Below, piece by piece: positions 52,781 through 60,917 of a stretch of 64,000 nt of DNA. The notes below the pieces were generated by a model that was given only the letters and a program-made list of their open reading frames with translations, did not search any database and had not been told where the DNA came from. The DNA is taken from NCBI GenBank assembly GCA_002337085.1, contig DDFH01000001.1, forward strand, positions 1 to 64,000, read 5' to 3'. Source of the DNA: Hyphomonadaceae bacterium UBA1933. GTDB taxonomy: Bacteria; Pseudomonadota; Alphaproteobacteria; Caulobacterales; Aquidulcibacteraceae. Position 1 is the stretch's first letter, and each line of letters opens with the position of its first letter. Made by a program: the position numbers and the translations under genes.

Positions 52781-52801
52781 ATTATTAATTTTATTAATAA
52801 T
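52781..52801. promoter_or_regulatory. AT-rich palindrome in the LysR/dioxygenase divergent promoter region
   Basis: ATTATTAAT (52781-52789) is perfectly repeated in inverse as ATTAATAAT (52793-52801) around TTT. The T-N11-A spacing found in LysR boxes can be drawn here, but the all-A/T sequence makes chance possible. It lies 17-37 bases before the LysR start and 115 before the dioxygenase start. Confidence 0.5.
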
Positions 52802-52915
52802 GATTATCCAAAAATATCGTTTGATACAATACATTTTTTCAAATAGTCTACAGTTCACAGTATGAAATAGAAAAATAAAGCCACAAAAAACACGGCTAAA
52901 AACAAGGGAGTTACT

Positions 52916-53818
52916 ATGGCTGAGCTACATTGCCTGTCCTATATAATTGCGACCGCCAAAAGCCTACCGGAATGGGAAAGTTTCGGGCGGGATATAATCG
53001 GCATGATTATTAATGATAAAAACGATAATTCAATTTCATTAAAAATGGATGCCGAACCTTGGCGCATCAAAATTGAGATTGGCGACCATGAGGATATGAC
53101 CCATGCGGGTTGGAAATTAAGTTCCGAAGCTGAGCTTATCGAATACATAAATAATCTAAAAGCAAAAGGCGTAGAAGTTACCAAAGAAAGTGACGAAACC
53201 GCGAAATCACGTGCTGTTAAAACGCTTTATAGTATCGCAGACCCCAATGGCTATCGTCATGAATTTTATGCCGAAAGAACAAATATTGATAATTCATCAC
53301 CAACCCACAGCACTATAATTCGTGGCAAGGGTTTCAAGACCGAAGATTTAGGCCTTGGGCATATTCTTCCAGTCGCTAAAAATTACCAAGAATCTCTAGA
53401 TTTTTATAAAAACACACTTGGCCTAAGATATAGCGACCGCATCATCCAAGAAATTGCGCCAGGTATAAATGCCGATGCAACTTTCTTTCATACCAAAACC
53501 GGTCGTCACCACTCATTAGCCACAGGGCAATTTCCATCACCAAAAGTGTTAAATCATTTGATGATTGAATTTCAAGATATGGATGATGTTGGTGTCGCTT
53601 ATGATCGTGCAACAAAGGCAAATGTTCCGATAGTTTTGGAATTAGGCCATCACCCAAACGATAAAATGTTCTCTTTTTATATGCGCACACCCTCAGGATT
53701 TGGGATTGAGCTTGGATATGGTGGCCTTGTCATAGATGAAAAAAATTGGGCACCGCAAGTTTATCCCGTGATGTCCGATTGGGGACATAAACGCAACATG
53801 AATATGATTGAAAAATAA
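52916..53818 (+). CDS. Type I (VOC) extradiol ring-cleavage dioxygenase
   Basis: This 300-residue two-domain vicinal-oxygen-chelate dioxygenase is of the BphC/HsaC type. The active C-terminal domain has the Fe ligands H149 (LGHIL), H214 (LNHLMIE) and E265 (SGFGIELGYGG), with active-site H199 in RHHS and Y255 in FSFYMRTPSG. It opens a catechol-type ring next to the hydroxyls (meta cleavage) using oxygen and Fe(II). A GGGAG ribosome site precedes the start. It is the first gene of an 11-gene operon extending to 62879. The presence of a C-C hydrolase gene next suggests that the ring carries a carbon substituent. Confidence 0.92.
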   Translation: MAELHCLSYIIATAKSLPEWESFGRDIIGMIINDKNDNSISLKMDAEPWRIKIEIGDHEDMTHAGWKLSSEAELIEYINNLKAKGVEVTKESDETAKSRAVKTLYSIADPNGYRHEFYAERTNIDNSSPTHSTIIRGKGFKTEDLGLGHILPVAKNYQESLDFYKNTLGLRYSDRIIQEIAPGINADATFFHTKTGRHHSLATGQFPSPKVLNHLMIEFQDMDDVGVAYDRATKANVPIVLELGHHPNDKMFSFYMRTPSGFGIELGYGGLVIDEKNWAPQVYPVMSDWGHKRNMNMIEK

Positions 53819-53839
53819 TAATTTTAGAGAGGAAACCAA

Positions 53840-54721
53840 ATGTCAATCTGGCTTGATTTTTTAGGCGCGGAAATACGCTATGTACAAACGCCAACCTATG
53901 GACGCGTAAGAATTGCTGAAGCAGGCAAAGAAAACCCTGAAGCATTATTTTTAATGCATGGCATCGGCGGCCACATTGAGGCTTATTCAAAAAATGTTGT
54001 TACATTAGGAAAACATTATCACGTAATTGCCTTTGATTTTGTTGGTCATGGATTATCTGAGAAAAAAACAGATATTGAGTATCCACCCCAAGGCTATGCC
54101 GAACAATTAAAAGAATTAATGGATGTATTAGGCATTGAAAAAGCTCATATTTCCGGCGAATCTCTTGGTGGTATGGTTGCTGGTCATTTCGCGATTAAAT
54201 ATCCAGAAAAAACTCTGCGCGTGATTTTAAATACTACTGGCGGCATTCCATTGGTTAATGAAAAAGGTCGTCAGGATTTGATAAACTTGGCGAATTTGAC
54301 AGAGAAAAACTATGGCAAGCCACCAAGTTTTGAAAGCGTCAAAGAACGTATGCAATGGCTTTTATATGAAGGCAATTGGGATTTAATCACCGAAGAATTG
54401 GTAAATTCACGTTTGGCAATTTATAAAGACCCTGATTTCCAAAAATCAGCACCATTAGTTTTTGCACGCCTTAACAAAGCAAAAGCCGGCGACACAATGC
54501 CTGATATGGTCGAGCTTGAGAATATTCAAGCAGAAACCTTATTACTTTGGACCACTTATAACCCAATCCATGATGTTGATGCCGCCAAATCCGCTTTGCC
54601 AAGGCTTAAAAAAGGCAAATTATACGTAATGAAAAAAGATTGCGGTCACTGGCCACAATATGAATCCCCCGAAGAATTTGATGAAGTCGTTATCAAATAT
54701 CTTAAAACTGGCGAGATTTAA
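53840..54721 (+). CDS. Meta-cleavage product C-C hydrolase (alpha/beta fold)
   Basis: This 293-residue hydrolase is of the MhpC/BphD/HsaD type. The nucleophile S108 lies in SGESLGG, the oxyanion region in MHGIGGH, the Asp in TYNPIHDVDAA and the His in CGHWPQYE. It hydrolyses the vinylogous diketone made by the dioxygenase to a 2-hydroxydienoate and a carboxylic acid. An AGAGGAAA ribosome site precedes the start, and the gene follows the dioxygenase gene by 21 bases. The order dioxygenase-hydrolase-reductase-monooxygenase is close to that of hsaC-D-B-A, but the genes are not necessarily for steroids. Confidence 0.88.
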   Translation: MSIWLDFLGAEIRYVQTPTYGRVRIAEAGKENPEALFLMHGIGGHIEAYSKNVVTLGKHYHVIAFDFVGHGLSEKKTDIEYPPQGYAEQLKELMDVLGIEKAHISGESLGGMVAGHFAIKYPEKTLRVILNTTGGIPLVNEKGRQDLINLANLTEKNYGKPPSFESVKERMQWLLYEGNWDLITEELVNSRLAIYKDPDFQKSAPLVFARLNKAKAGDTMPDMVELENIQAETLLLWTTYNPIHDVDAAKSALPRLKKGKLYVMKKDCGHWPQYESPEEFDEVVIKYLKTGEI

Positions 54722-54723
54722 CA

Positions 54724-55269
54724 ATGAAACACGCATTACAGACTTCCGAAAAAATTCAAAAAATTTCCCCACTTTGCCCTGATAAATTTCGGGCTGGGAT
54801 GCGTCGTCTCGCGGGGGCATGCACGATTATCACATCACGAATGAACCCAAATGACAAAACTCAATGGGCAGGTCTTTGCGCCACCGCAGTTGCCTCTGTA
54901 ACCGCAGAACCTGCCCGTCTTTTGGTTTGCGTGAACCGTTCTGTATGGGCGCATAAAATCATAACTTCATCTGGTGTTTTGGGCGTTAATTGCCTTAGCG
55001 AAGATGAGTTAGATATCGCCCTTCGCTTTGCTGGCGGGCGTTGCAAACAAGATGAAAAATTCGATGAAGGTGACTGGCAAACACCTAATGGTGGCGCACC
55101 TTTATTATCTACTGCCCTCACCGCCTTTGATTGCCGCGTTGCCGAAGTTATTGAAGCTAGCACACATGATATTTTCATCTGCGACATTGTTGATGTGGCA
55201 ATTCGCGAAAACATTTCGTCGCCTTTAATTTATTTTAATGGCGAATTTTCAAATCAAAAATCCAACTAA
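54724..55269 (+). CDS. Flavin reductase component of a two-component monooxygenase
   Basis: This 181-residue protein of the HpaC/HsaB-like flavin reductase family has the core FRAGMRRLAGACTIIT, TAVASVTAEPARLLVCVNRS, and GVLGVNCLSEDELDIALRFAGG. It reduces flavin with NAD(P)H and hands it to the flavin-dependent monooxygenase encoded next. It starts two bases after the hydrolase stop, and its 3' end is followed by a strong ribosome site for the monooxygenase at 55293-55297. Confidence 0.88.
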   Translation: MKHALQTSEKIQKISPLCPDKFRAGMRRLAGACTIITSRMNPNDKTQWAGLCATAVASVTAEPARLLVCVNRSVWAHKIITSSGVLGVNCLSEDELDIALRFAGGRCKQDEKFDEGDWQTPNGGAPLLSTALTAFDCRVAEVIEASTHDIFICDIVDVAIRENISSPLIYFNGEFSNQKSN

Positions 55270-55303
55270 AAACAATATAAAACCGTATATAAGGGAGTTT
55301 CAA

Positions 55304-56497
55304 ATGAGTGTTGCTCAAAGAAAAATTGAGGAAGTTATTCCTAGCAGTGATGAATTAGTTGCCCGCGCCGTAGCTTTAGTTCCTGAATTGCGCGCACGTG
55401 CTGATGAAGTCGAAAAACTTCGCCGTGTGCCAGATGATATTGTTGCGAAATTTAAGGAAGCAGGCTTTTTCCGCATTCTACAACCTAAAAAATGGGGTGG
55501 CTGGGAAATGAACCCAATTGTATTTATGCGCGTATTGCGTGAATTGGGTCGCGGTTGCTGCGCTAGCGCGTGGATTATGATGATTTTAGGCGTTCATAAT
55601 TGGGAATTCGCAATGATGGACGATAAAGCAGGACAAGATGTTTGGGGAAAAGATAATGAAACAATTATTGCATCTTCATACCCACCAGTTGGCACATTAA
55701 CCGAAGTGGAAGGTGGCTATGTTCTTAATGGTCGTTGGCCAACTTCTAGCGGCACTGACCACGGCGTTTGGGCATTTATCGGCGCATTAAAGCGCAATGA
55801 TAAAGGTATTCCGATTGACCGTCTATCACTATTAATTCCAAAATCAGATTATGAAGTTATTGACGATTGGCATGTTTTTGGACTTGCTGGCACTGGCTCA
55901 AAAAGTCTTATGATTAAGGATGTTTTTGTTCCAGAACATCGCGCGCATTCCATGCTTGAATATGAAATTGAAGGAAAACCATTGGGCTATCGTTTCCCAT
56001 TTGCGATGATTTTCTATTCATCAGTTTCATCAGTAATTCTTGGCTTTGCCCAAGGTGCGATTGATGTATTCATTGAACAAATGCAGGTTCGTACAGATAA
56101 TGGCAGCGGCTTTAAGACCATGCTTAGCCCATATGTAAAAGACCGCCTTGCCAATGCTGTTGCAAAAGTTCGTTCATGCCGCGCCCGTATGGAATATATG
56201 ATGAGCGAATGCACAAAAATCGTAGAAAACGGCGAAAAAGTAAGTGTTGATGATCGCATTCAATATATGCTTGATATGGCGCGTATTGGTCGCGAATGTG
56301 AAGAAGCTGTACTATTGCTTTACAAATGCACTGGCGCACGTGGTATTTATAATTCAAACCCTATTCAGCGTTATCTCCGTGATATTCTTGCGGGTGCAAA
56401 TCACATCACACAGGATGCAGACAATAACGCAGGCTGGCTTGGTGGCTATCTATTGAGTGGTGATTTGCCACCGCTTCTTTATGGCAAATCTGAATAA
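55304..56497 (+). CDS. Flavin-dependent monooxygenase (HsaA/HpaB-type, acyl-CoA dehydrogenase fold)
   Basis: This 397-residue oxygenase has the acyl-CoA dehydrogenase fold used by two-component phenol hydroxylases. Typical segments are RRVPDDIVAKFKEAGFFRI, LQPKKWGGWEMNP, GRCCASAWI-like GRGCCASAWIMMILG, and NGRWPTSSGTDHGVWAF. It adds a hydroxyl ortho to an existing phenol, using FMNH2/FADH2 from the reductase, to make the catechol for the extradiol dioxygenase. I chose ATG 55304 because GGGAG lies upstream; an in-frame ATG at 55238 would lie inside the reductase gene and add 22 residues without similarity. Confidence 0.88.
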   Translation: MSVAQRKIEEVIPSSDELVARAVALVPELRARADEVEKLRRVPDDIVAKFKEAGFFRILQPKKWGGWEMNPIVFMRVLRELGRGCCASAWIMMILGVHNWEFAMMDDKAGQDVWGKDNETIIASSYPPVGTLTEVEGGYVLNGRWPTSSGTDHGVWAFIGALKRNDKGIPIDRLSLLIPKSDYEVIDDWHVFGLAGTGSKSLMIKDVFVPEHRAHSMLEYEIEGKPLGYRFPFAMIFYSSVSSVILGFAQGAIDVFIEQMQVRTDNGSGFKTMLSPYVKDRLANAVAKVRSCRARMEYMMSECTKIVENGEKVSVDDRIQYMLDMARIGRECEEAVLLLYKCTGARGIYNSNPIQRYLRDILAGANHITQDADNNAGWLGGYLLSGDLPPLLYGKSE

Positions 56498-56510
56498 TAA
56501 GGATGCGATA

Positions 56511-57302
56511 ATGAGAATATGGCACCAAAGCTTCACGGTACTAAGTGACCTTGCAGCTTATGATGAGGCATTGCGCGACCATTTTAAAAATGTGTCGCGC
56601 CCTGACACCGAAATTGTGATGCATGGAATGCGTGAAAATACATATCGAACAAATTACCCTGGTGACGATATTAAATATGTTGGTTTTCAATTTCTTCACT
56701 CAATTCAATTCATGCAAGGAGCATTATTGGCAGAGCGTGAAGGTTTTGACGCCTTTGCATTATCAACACTACCCGAGCCATCATTGCGCGAGATACGCTC
56801 TTTGGTTAAAATTCCTGTTGTCGGTTATGGTGAAAGCGCAACTTTTCAAGCAGGCCAAGATGGTCGTAAATTCGGGGCGTTAGTTTTTATCCCCGAACTA
56901 GCAGAGTTATTCACAGACAATGTGAAACGCCACAATTATGGAAACCAGTTAATTGGTGCAATGGATGTAGGTTTTAGATTTACAGATGTTTTGGCCGCAT
57001 TTTCAAACCCTGTGCATCTTATTGATAAATTCAAAACTTCTGCGCGGCACTTAATATCTGAAGGCGCAGAAGCAATCATCCCAGGTGAAGCCCCATTAAA
57101 CGTCTTGCTAGCAAAAGAAGGCATTAAAGATGTTGATGGCATTCCAATCATTGATTCATTGGCAGCGTGGGTAAAACGTGCAGAAAACATGGTCGATGAA
57201 TATAGGAAACAGCCCCCTGAAAGAGTTGGCTATTTTAATGCGCTTAGCGATGCCGTTAGACGTGATGAAATACTGAACTTCTATGGACTTTATCCAAAAT
57301 GA
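56511..57302 (+). CDS. Aspartate/glutamate racemase-superfamily protein with no cysteine
   Basis: This 263-residue protein has the hydantoin/Asp-Glu racemase fold pattern: FDAFALSTLPEPSLREIRSL, IPVVGYGESATFQA and GAEAIIPGEAPLNVLL. The two positions that hold catalytic Cys in racemases are T86 and E193, and the whole protein contains no Cys. It therefore cannot be a two-base Cys racemase and probably does a different reaction (lyase, isomerase or decarboxylase) or uses other residues. ATG 56511 is preceded by AAGGA; an in-frame ATG at 56457 would lie inside the monooxygenase gene. It overlaps the next flavoprotein gene by four bases. Function unknown. Confidence 0.8.
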   Translation: MRIWHQSFTVLSDLAAYDEALRDHFKNVSRPDTEIVMHGMRENTYRTNYPGDDIKYVGFQFLHSIQFMQGALLAEREGFDAFALSTLPEPSLREIRSLVKIPVVGYGESATFQAGQDGRKFGALVFIPELAELFTDNVKRHNYGNQLIGAMDVGFRFTDVLAAFSNPVHLIDKFKTSARHLISEGAEAIIPGEAPLNVLLAKEGIKDVDGIPIIDSLAAWVKRAENMVDEYRKQPPERVGYFNALSDAVRRDEILNFYGLYPK

Positions 57303-58651
57303 ACAAAGTTGATATAATCATTATTGGCGGTGGCGCGGCTGGTTGGGCGGCGGCACTAAGTGCAGTGCAAGAAAATCAATCAGTATTTTTGTTTGAAAAA
57401 CTATCAGAATCTGGCGGATCTTCGGCTAAATCTGGTGGCTGTCTGGCATTTGCTGGCACGCAATTGCAAAGAGACAATAATGTCGAAGATAGCCCAGATT
57501 TATTATATCGTGACCTGATTGAAATCGGCAAACAAGAAAATGACCCGGTTTTGGTTAGGACATATTGTGATACACAATTATCAGTCTATCAATGGTTAGT
57601 TGATATTGGCGTCCGCTTTAGCCCTTTGATGGAAACTGCTTCTGGGCAATCTGTGCCGCGCGTTCATTCTGTTGACCCCGCAGATATGGTGCGCCTTATG
57701 CAAAGTTTGGCAATAAAAAGCAATCAATGCACCTATAAAAATGAATGCCAAATTAAATCACTAATAAGTGAGAATGGGGTTGTAAAAGGTGTAACAGATA
57801 CAAATGGTAATAATTATTATGCCAATAAAGGTGTAATAATTGCTTCTGGTGGATTTGCCAAAAACCCTGAAATGCTGCGCCGTTTTGCACCACAATATGC
57901 TGAAGCAATTGTGGTAGCTGGTGATGGTTCAACCGGTGACGGTCTTAAAATGGGGTGGAAATTAGGTGCAGATTTGCGTGATATGGCATATATCAAAGGC
58001 ACATTTGGGAAACATCCAACCGATGAACACTCTGAACATTCTCTCCAAGCAGTTTATAAAGGGGCAATTGCTGTAAACCAAAATGGCAAACGCTTTGTCA
58101 ATGAATCCATTTCTTATAAATTACTTGGCGATGCAGTTATGTCCCAACCGTGGAATGTTGCCTATCAAATTATGGATCAGGCAATTTTTGACACCGGCGA
58201 CGACCGTGTTCGTATTCTTGATTTTGGCAGAAGACTAGAAGAGGGTCTATTCATTGTTGGCGATACATTAGATGAAATTGCCGCAATGGCAGAAATTGAC
58301 CAACAGACCCTAAACGATACAGTCAACCGCTATAATGAATATGTTGAAAGCGGTGAAGATTTAGAATTTGGGCGCACTAATATGGTGCATCGCCATGGTT
58401 CATTGGTAAAAATCGAAAAGCCACCATTCTATGCCTATCCATCAACGGCAGTGGTTTTCGGAACATATTGCGGGCTTCGCATCGACGATACAGCGCGGGT
58501 TATAAATGTCGATGATGAAGTTATTGGCGGGTTATATGCCGCCGGCGAAGTAACAGGAGGTTTTCATGGCGCAGCATATATGACTGGCTCTGCATTAGGC
58601 AAAGCAGTCGTATTTGGGCGAATTGCAGCATTAGAGGCGGCAAAAAAATGA
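57299..58651 (+). CDS. FAD-dependent dehydrogenase, fumarate reductase/ketosteroid dehydrogenase-like (3), ETF-linked
   Basis: This 450-residue flavoprotein has IIIIGGGAAGWAAALSAV and the SGGSSAKSGG segment. The C-terminal parts are GLRIDDTARVINVDDEVIGG, LYAAGEVTGG and YMTGSALGKAVVFGRIAA. It overlaps the ETF beta gene by four bases, so its electrons very probably go to that ETF and on to the respiratory chain. That fits a desaturase that aromatises an alicyclic ring, or makes an enone, upstream of hydroxylation and ring cleavage. The protein is cytoplasmic. It is clearly related to, but distinct from, the two flavoproteins encoded at 44196 and 50393. Confidence 0.83.
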   Translation: MNKVDIIIIGGGAAGWAAALSAVQENQSVFLFEKLSESGGSSAKSGGCLAFAGTQLQRDNNVEDSPDLLYRDLIEIGKQENDPVLVRTYCDTQLSVYQWLVDIGVRFSPLMETASGQSVPRVHSVDPADMVRLMQSLAIKSNQCTYKNECQIKSLISENGVVKGVTDTNGNNYYANKGVIIASGGFAKNPEMLRRFAPQYAEAIVVAGDGSTGDGLKMGWKLGADLRDMAYIKGTFGKHPTDEHSEHSLQAVYKGAIAVNQNGKRFVNESISYKLLGDAVMSQPWNVAYQIMDQAIFDTGDDRVRILDFGRRLEEGLFIVGDTLDEIAAMAEIDQQTLNDTVNRYNEYVESGEDLEFGRTNMVHRHGSLVKIEKPPFYAYPSTAVVFGTYCGLRIDDTARVINVDDEVIGGLYAAGEVTGGFHGAAYMTGSALGKAVVFGRIAALEAAKK

Positions 58652-59400
58652 ACATCACCCTATTAATCACCGGAATATATGACCCCCGATGGCCGATTAT
58701 AATAAATCAGGCCCCGCAATTACCTTCACAATCGGATGGGAGAAGAATCCTTAGCCCATTTGAAGAAAGCGTAATTGAACTTGCGCTAAAAATACGCGAT
58801 GCAAAAGCAGAAACCAAAATAAAAACTATCATTTTGGGTGAAAATCATCTTGAGAAAATTGCGCGATTAATTGCTGCTTACAATATATCCGACATTGATT
58901 GCGTTAAAATAACTAACTCATGGGATAATAATGCGATTACTTTTGCTGTTGCTTCATTATTTAACGGTGACAAGCCTGATTTAATATTATGCCCACGTGA
59001 ATTTGGTGATTGTGATGAAGGAATTATCCCACCACTTTTAGCCCAAGCCATTGGATTGCCAATATTTTCATGGGTTCAGGCATTATGCAATGACGGTCAA
59101 TTATCACTTGAGCGTGAAAATGGTGATTACATTGAATGGGTTAATATTGATTGCCCACTATTTGCCAGCATCACCAATGATCGCCGTCTAAAATTACGCA
59201 AACCATTGATGAAAAACGTAATGATGGCGAAAAATGCTAAATTCAATCATTTGGAAATCGCTATCCCCGCTGAAAGCCAGATTATAGAAATACGCGAGAT
59301 ATTAAATTCACGGACAAATATAGATTGTAATTTTTTAAAAGGTGAAATCATAACACAAGCGCAAAATCTTGCCTCTATTTTGCGGGAGGTGATAGCGTGA
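58648..59400 (+). CDS. Electron transfer flavoprotein beta subunit (FixA-like)
   Basis: This 250-residue protein has the EtfB/FixA fold: FEESVIELALKIRDAK, then DLILCPREFGDCDEGIIPPLLAQAIGLP, a long internal part, and RRLKLRKPLMKNVMMAK. It forms a heterodimer with the alpha subunit encoded next, to which it is coupled by a four-base overlap. Divergence from housekeeping EtfB is visible at the N-terminus, where the usual KRV.D motif is missing. As a pathway-dedicated ETF it would accept electrons from the flavoprotein encoded at 57299. Confidence 0.82.
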   Translation: MNITLLITGIYDPRWPIIINQAPQLPSQSDGRRILSPFEESVIELALKIRDAKAETKIKTIILGENHLEKIARLIAAYNISDIDCVKITNSWDNNAITFAVASLFNGDKPDLILCPREFGDCDEGIIPPLLAQAIGLPIFSWVQALCNDGQLSLERENGDYIEWVNIDCPLFASITNDRRLKLRKPLMKNVMMAKNAKFNHLEIAIPAESQIIEIREILNSRTNIDCNFLKGEIITQAQNLASILREVIA

Positions 59401-60122
59401 ATAAACTAAAAACCTATGTGATTAATATCACTAATAGTCCCAAAACTTTCAAACTTGAAAATGCAATATATATCTTAAAATATGGCATTAAAGAAATTGA
59501 GTTTGCCGCAAAACTAGCGCTTGAGAATAATGCGAAAAACTTTGGACGCGTAACAGGTTTTACTATTGAAAATGGTAATCTAATCATTCGCAAAGCGTCA
59601 TTTGGTGGTCGCGCTGAAATTGTAATTTCGGGAAATGGCGGGCCATATATATTCCATCTTCAAGATATTCCACAAGATATTGAGATAATCGAAACAATAG
59701 ACGATACCAAAACGGCTCTTAACATCAAAAAATCCCAAAACCCTGCCACAGAGCGCAGTCTTGAAGGCGCACAAATCGTGGTTTCTTGTGGAAGGGGCTT
59801 GGACGAAGATGATGTAACCAGCCTTAAAGAAATCGCATCACTAATTGGTGGCGCGATTAGTGGCTCACAGGCGGCTGTTGATATTGGGCTTGTTCCGGTT
59901 TCAAGGCAAGTTGGACAATCAGGCAAGTTTGTTACCCCTAAAATCTACTTTGCATTCGGCATATCAGGAACACCGCAACATATGGCAGGAATTGGAATAA
60001 ACACCCGCATTATTGCCATTAATAATGACGCTGACGCCACAATATTTAAATATTCTGACACTGGAATAATTGCCGATGCCAAAAAACTTATACCGCTTTT
60101 GAAGCAGGAATTAGAGAAATAG
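59397..60122 (+). CDS. Electron transfer flavoprotein alpha subunit, short N-terminal domain
   Basis: This 241-residue protein has a clear EtfA C-terminal FAD-binding domain: VVSCGRGLDEDD, LIGGAISGSQAAVDIGLVP, RQVGQSGKFVTPKIYFAFGI, SGTPQHMAGI and NNDADATIFKYSDTGIIAD. Usual EtfA proteins have about 310 residues, and here the N-terminal domain is roughly 70 residues shorter. Its N-terminal part reads VINITNSPKTFKLENAIYIL and does not match the usual beta-alpha domain. The FAD-binding side is intact, so it is probably functional. It ends directly before the hydratase gene. Confidence 0.84.
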   Translation: MNKLKTYVINITNSPKTFKLENAIYILKYGIKEIEFAAKLALENNAKNFGRVTGFTIENGNLIIRKASFGGRAEIVISGNGGPYIFHLQDIPQDIEIIETIDDTKTALNIKKSQNPATERSLEGAQIVVSCGRGLDEDDVTSLKEIASLIGGAISGSQAAVDIGLVPVSRQVGQSGKFVTPKIYFAFGISGTPQHMAGIGINTRIIAINNDADATIFKYSDTGIIADAKKLIPLLKQELEK

Positions 60123-60908
60123 ATGATTATTGATAAATATAAAAAAGCCGCACGTGAAATCCGCAATGCCTATATGGGAAAGCCAATCGCGCCTTTGCGT
60201 CAATATCTTGACCCCACAGATGCCGAAGGTGCGTACGCAATACAAAATGCAAATACATCATTTTGGCAAGAACAAGGGCGCAAAATAGTTGGTCGCAAAG
60301 CAGGCTTAACCGCCAAAGCAGTCCAAACACAATTAGGTGTTTTACAACCGGATTTTGGGGTTTTATTTGATGATATGCGTATTAAAGACGGTGGAAATTT
60401 AGACCCCGACAAATGCATTCAACCCAAAGCCGAGGCAGAGATCGCCTTTATCCTTGGCAAAGATATTACAAACCCAAATGCGAATATTGATGAGATAAAA
60501 AATGCAATAAAAAGCGCCAATGCCGCAATTGAAATTGTTGATAGTCGCATAAAAGATTGGAAAATCACTTTTGCGGATACAGTTGCCGATAATGGCTCAT
60601 CCGCTTTCTTTGTTATCTCTGACATCGGGCATTCAATTAAAAGCCTTGATCTTTATAGCTGTGGAATGGTTCTTGAGGCGAATAATGAGATTGCATCAAT
60701 AGGTGCGGGTGCAGCGTGCCTTGGCCACCCATTAAATTCCGTATTATGGCTTGCGCAAACACTTGCACAAAATGGCGCACCATTACGCGCAGGCGATATT
60801 ATCCTAAGCGGCGCACTTGGGCCAATGGTTAGTTTAAAAACAGGTCAGAAATATACCGCAAAAATTGGCGGCATTGGCGAAGTTTCCTTTAGTTACGGTC
60901 TTAATTAG
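60123..60908 (+). CDS. mhpD: 2-keto-4-pentenoate hydratase (MhpD family)
   Basis: This 261-residue hydratase has the family motifs GRKAGLTAKAVQTQLGVLQPD, the metal-binding E-x-E in QPKAEAEIAFILGKDI, EIVDSRI and GHPLNSVLWLAQ. It adds water to 2-hydroxypenta-2,4-dienoate (or a homologue) to give 4-hydroxy-2-oxovalerate. It begins the usual lower meta-pathway trio hydratase-aldehyde dehydrogenase-aldolase and starts immediately after the ETF alpha stop. Confidence 0.93.
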   Translation: MIIDKYKKAAREIRNAYMGKPIAPLRQYLDPTDAEGAYAIQNANTSFWQEQGRKIVGRKAGLTAKAVQTQLGVLQPDFGVLFDDMRIKDGGNLDPDKCIQPKAEAEIAFILGKDITNPNANIDEIKNAIKSANAAIEIVDSRIKDWKITFADTVADNGSSAFFVISDIGHSIKSLDLYSCGMVLEANNEIASIGAGAACLGHPLNSVLWLAQTLAQNGAPLRAGDIILSGALGPMVSLKTGQKYTAKIGGIGEVSFSYGLN

Positions 60909-60917
60909 GTAAATATT

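Noticed and set aside
46504..57302. Nicotinate/pyridine pathway (maleamate amidase plus maleate isomerase)
   Set aside because: The isochorismatase-fold and racemase-fold proteins both lack the catalytic Cys those enzymes need, and a VOC extradiol dioxygenase with a C-C hydrolase points to a carbocyclic ring.
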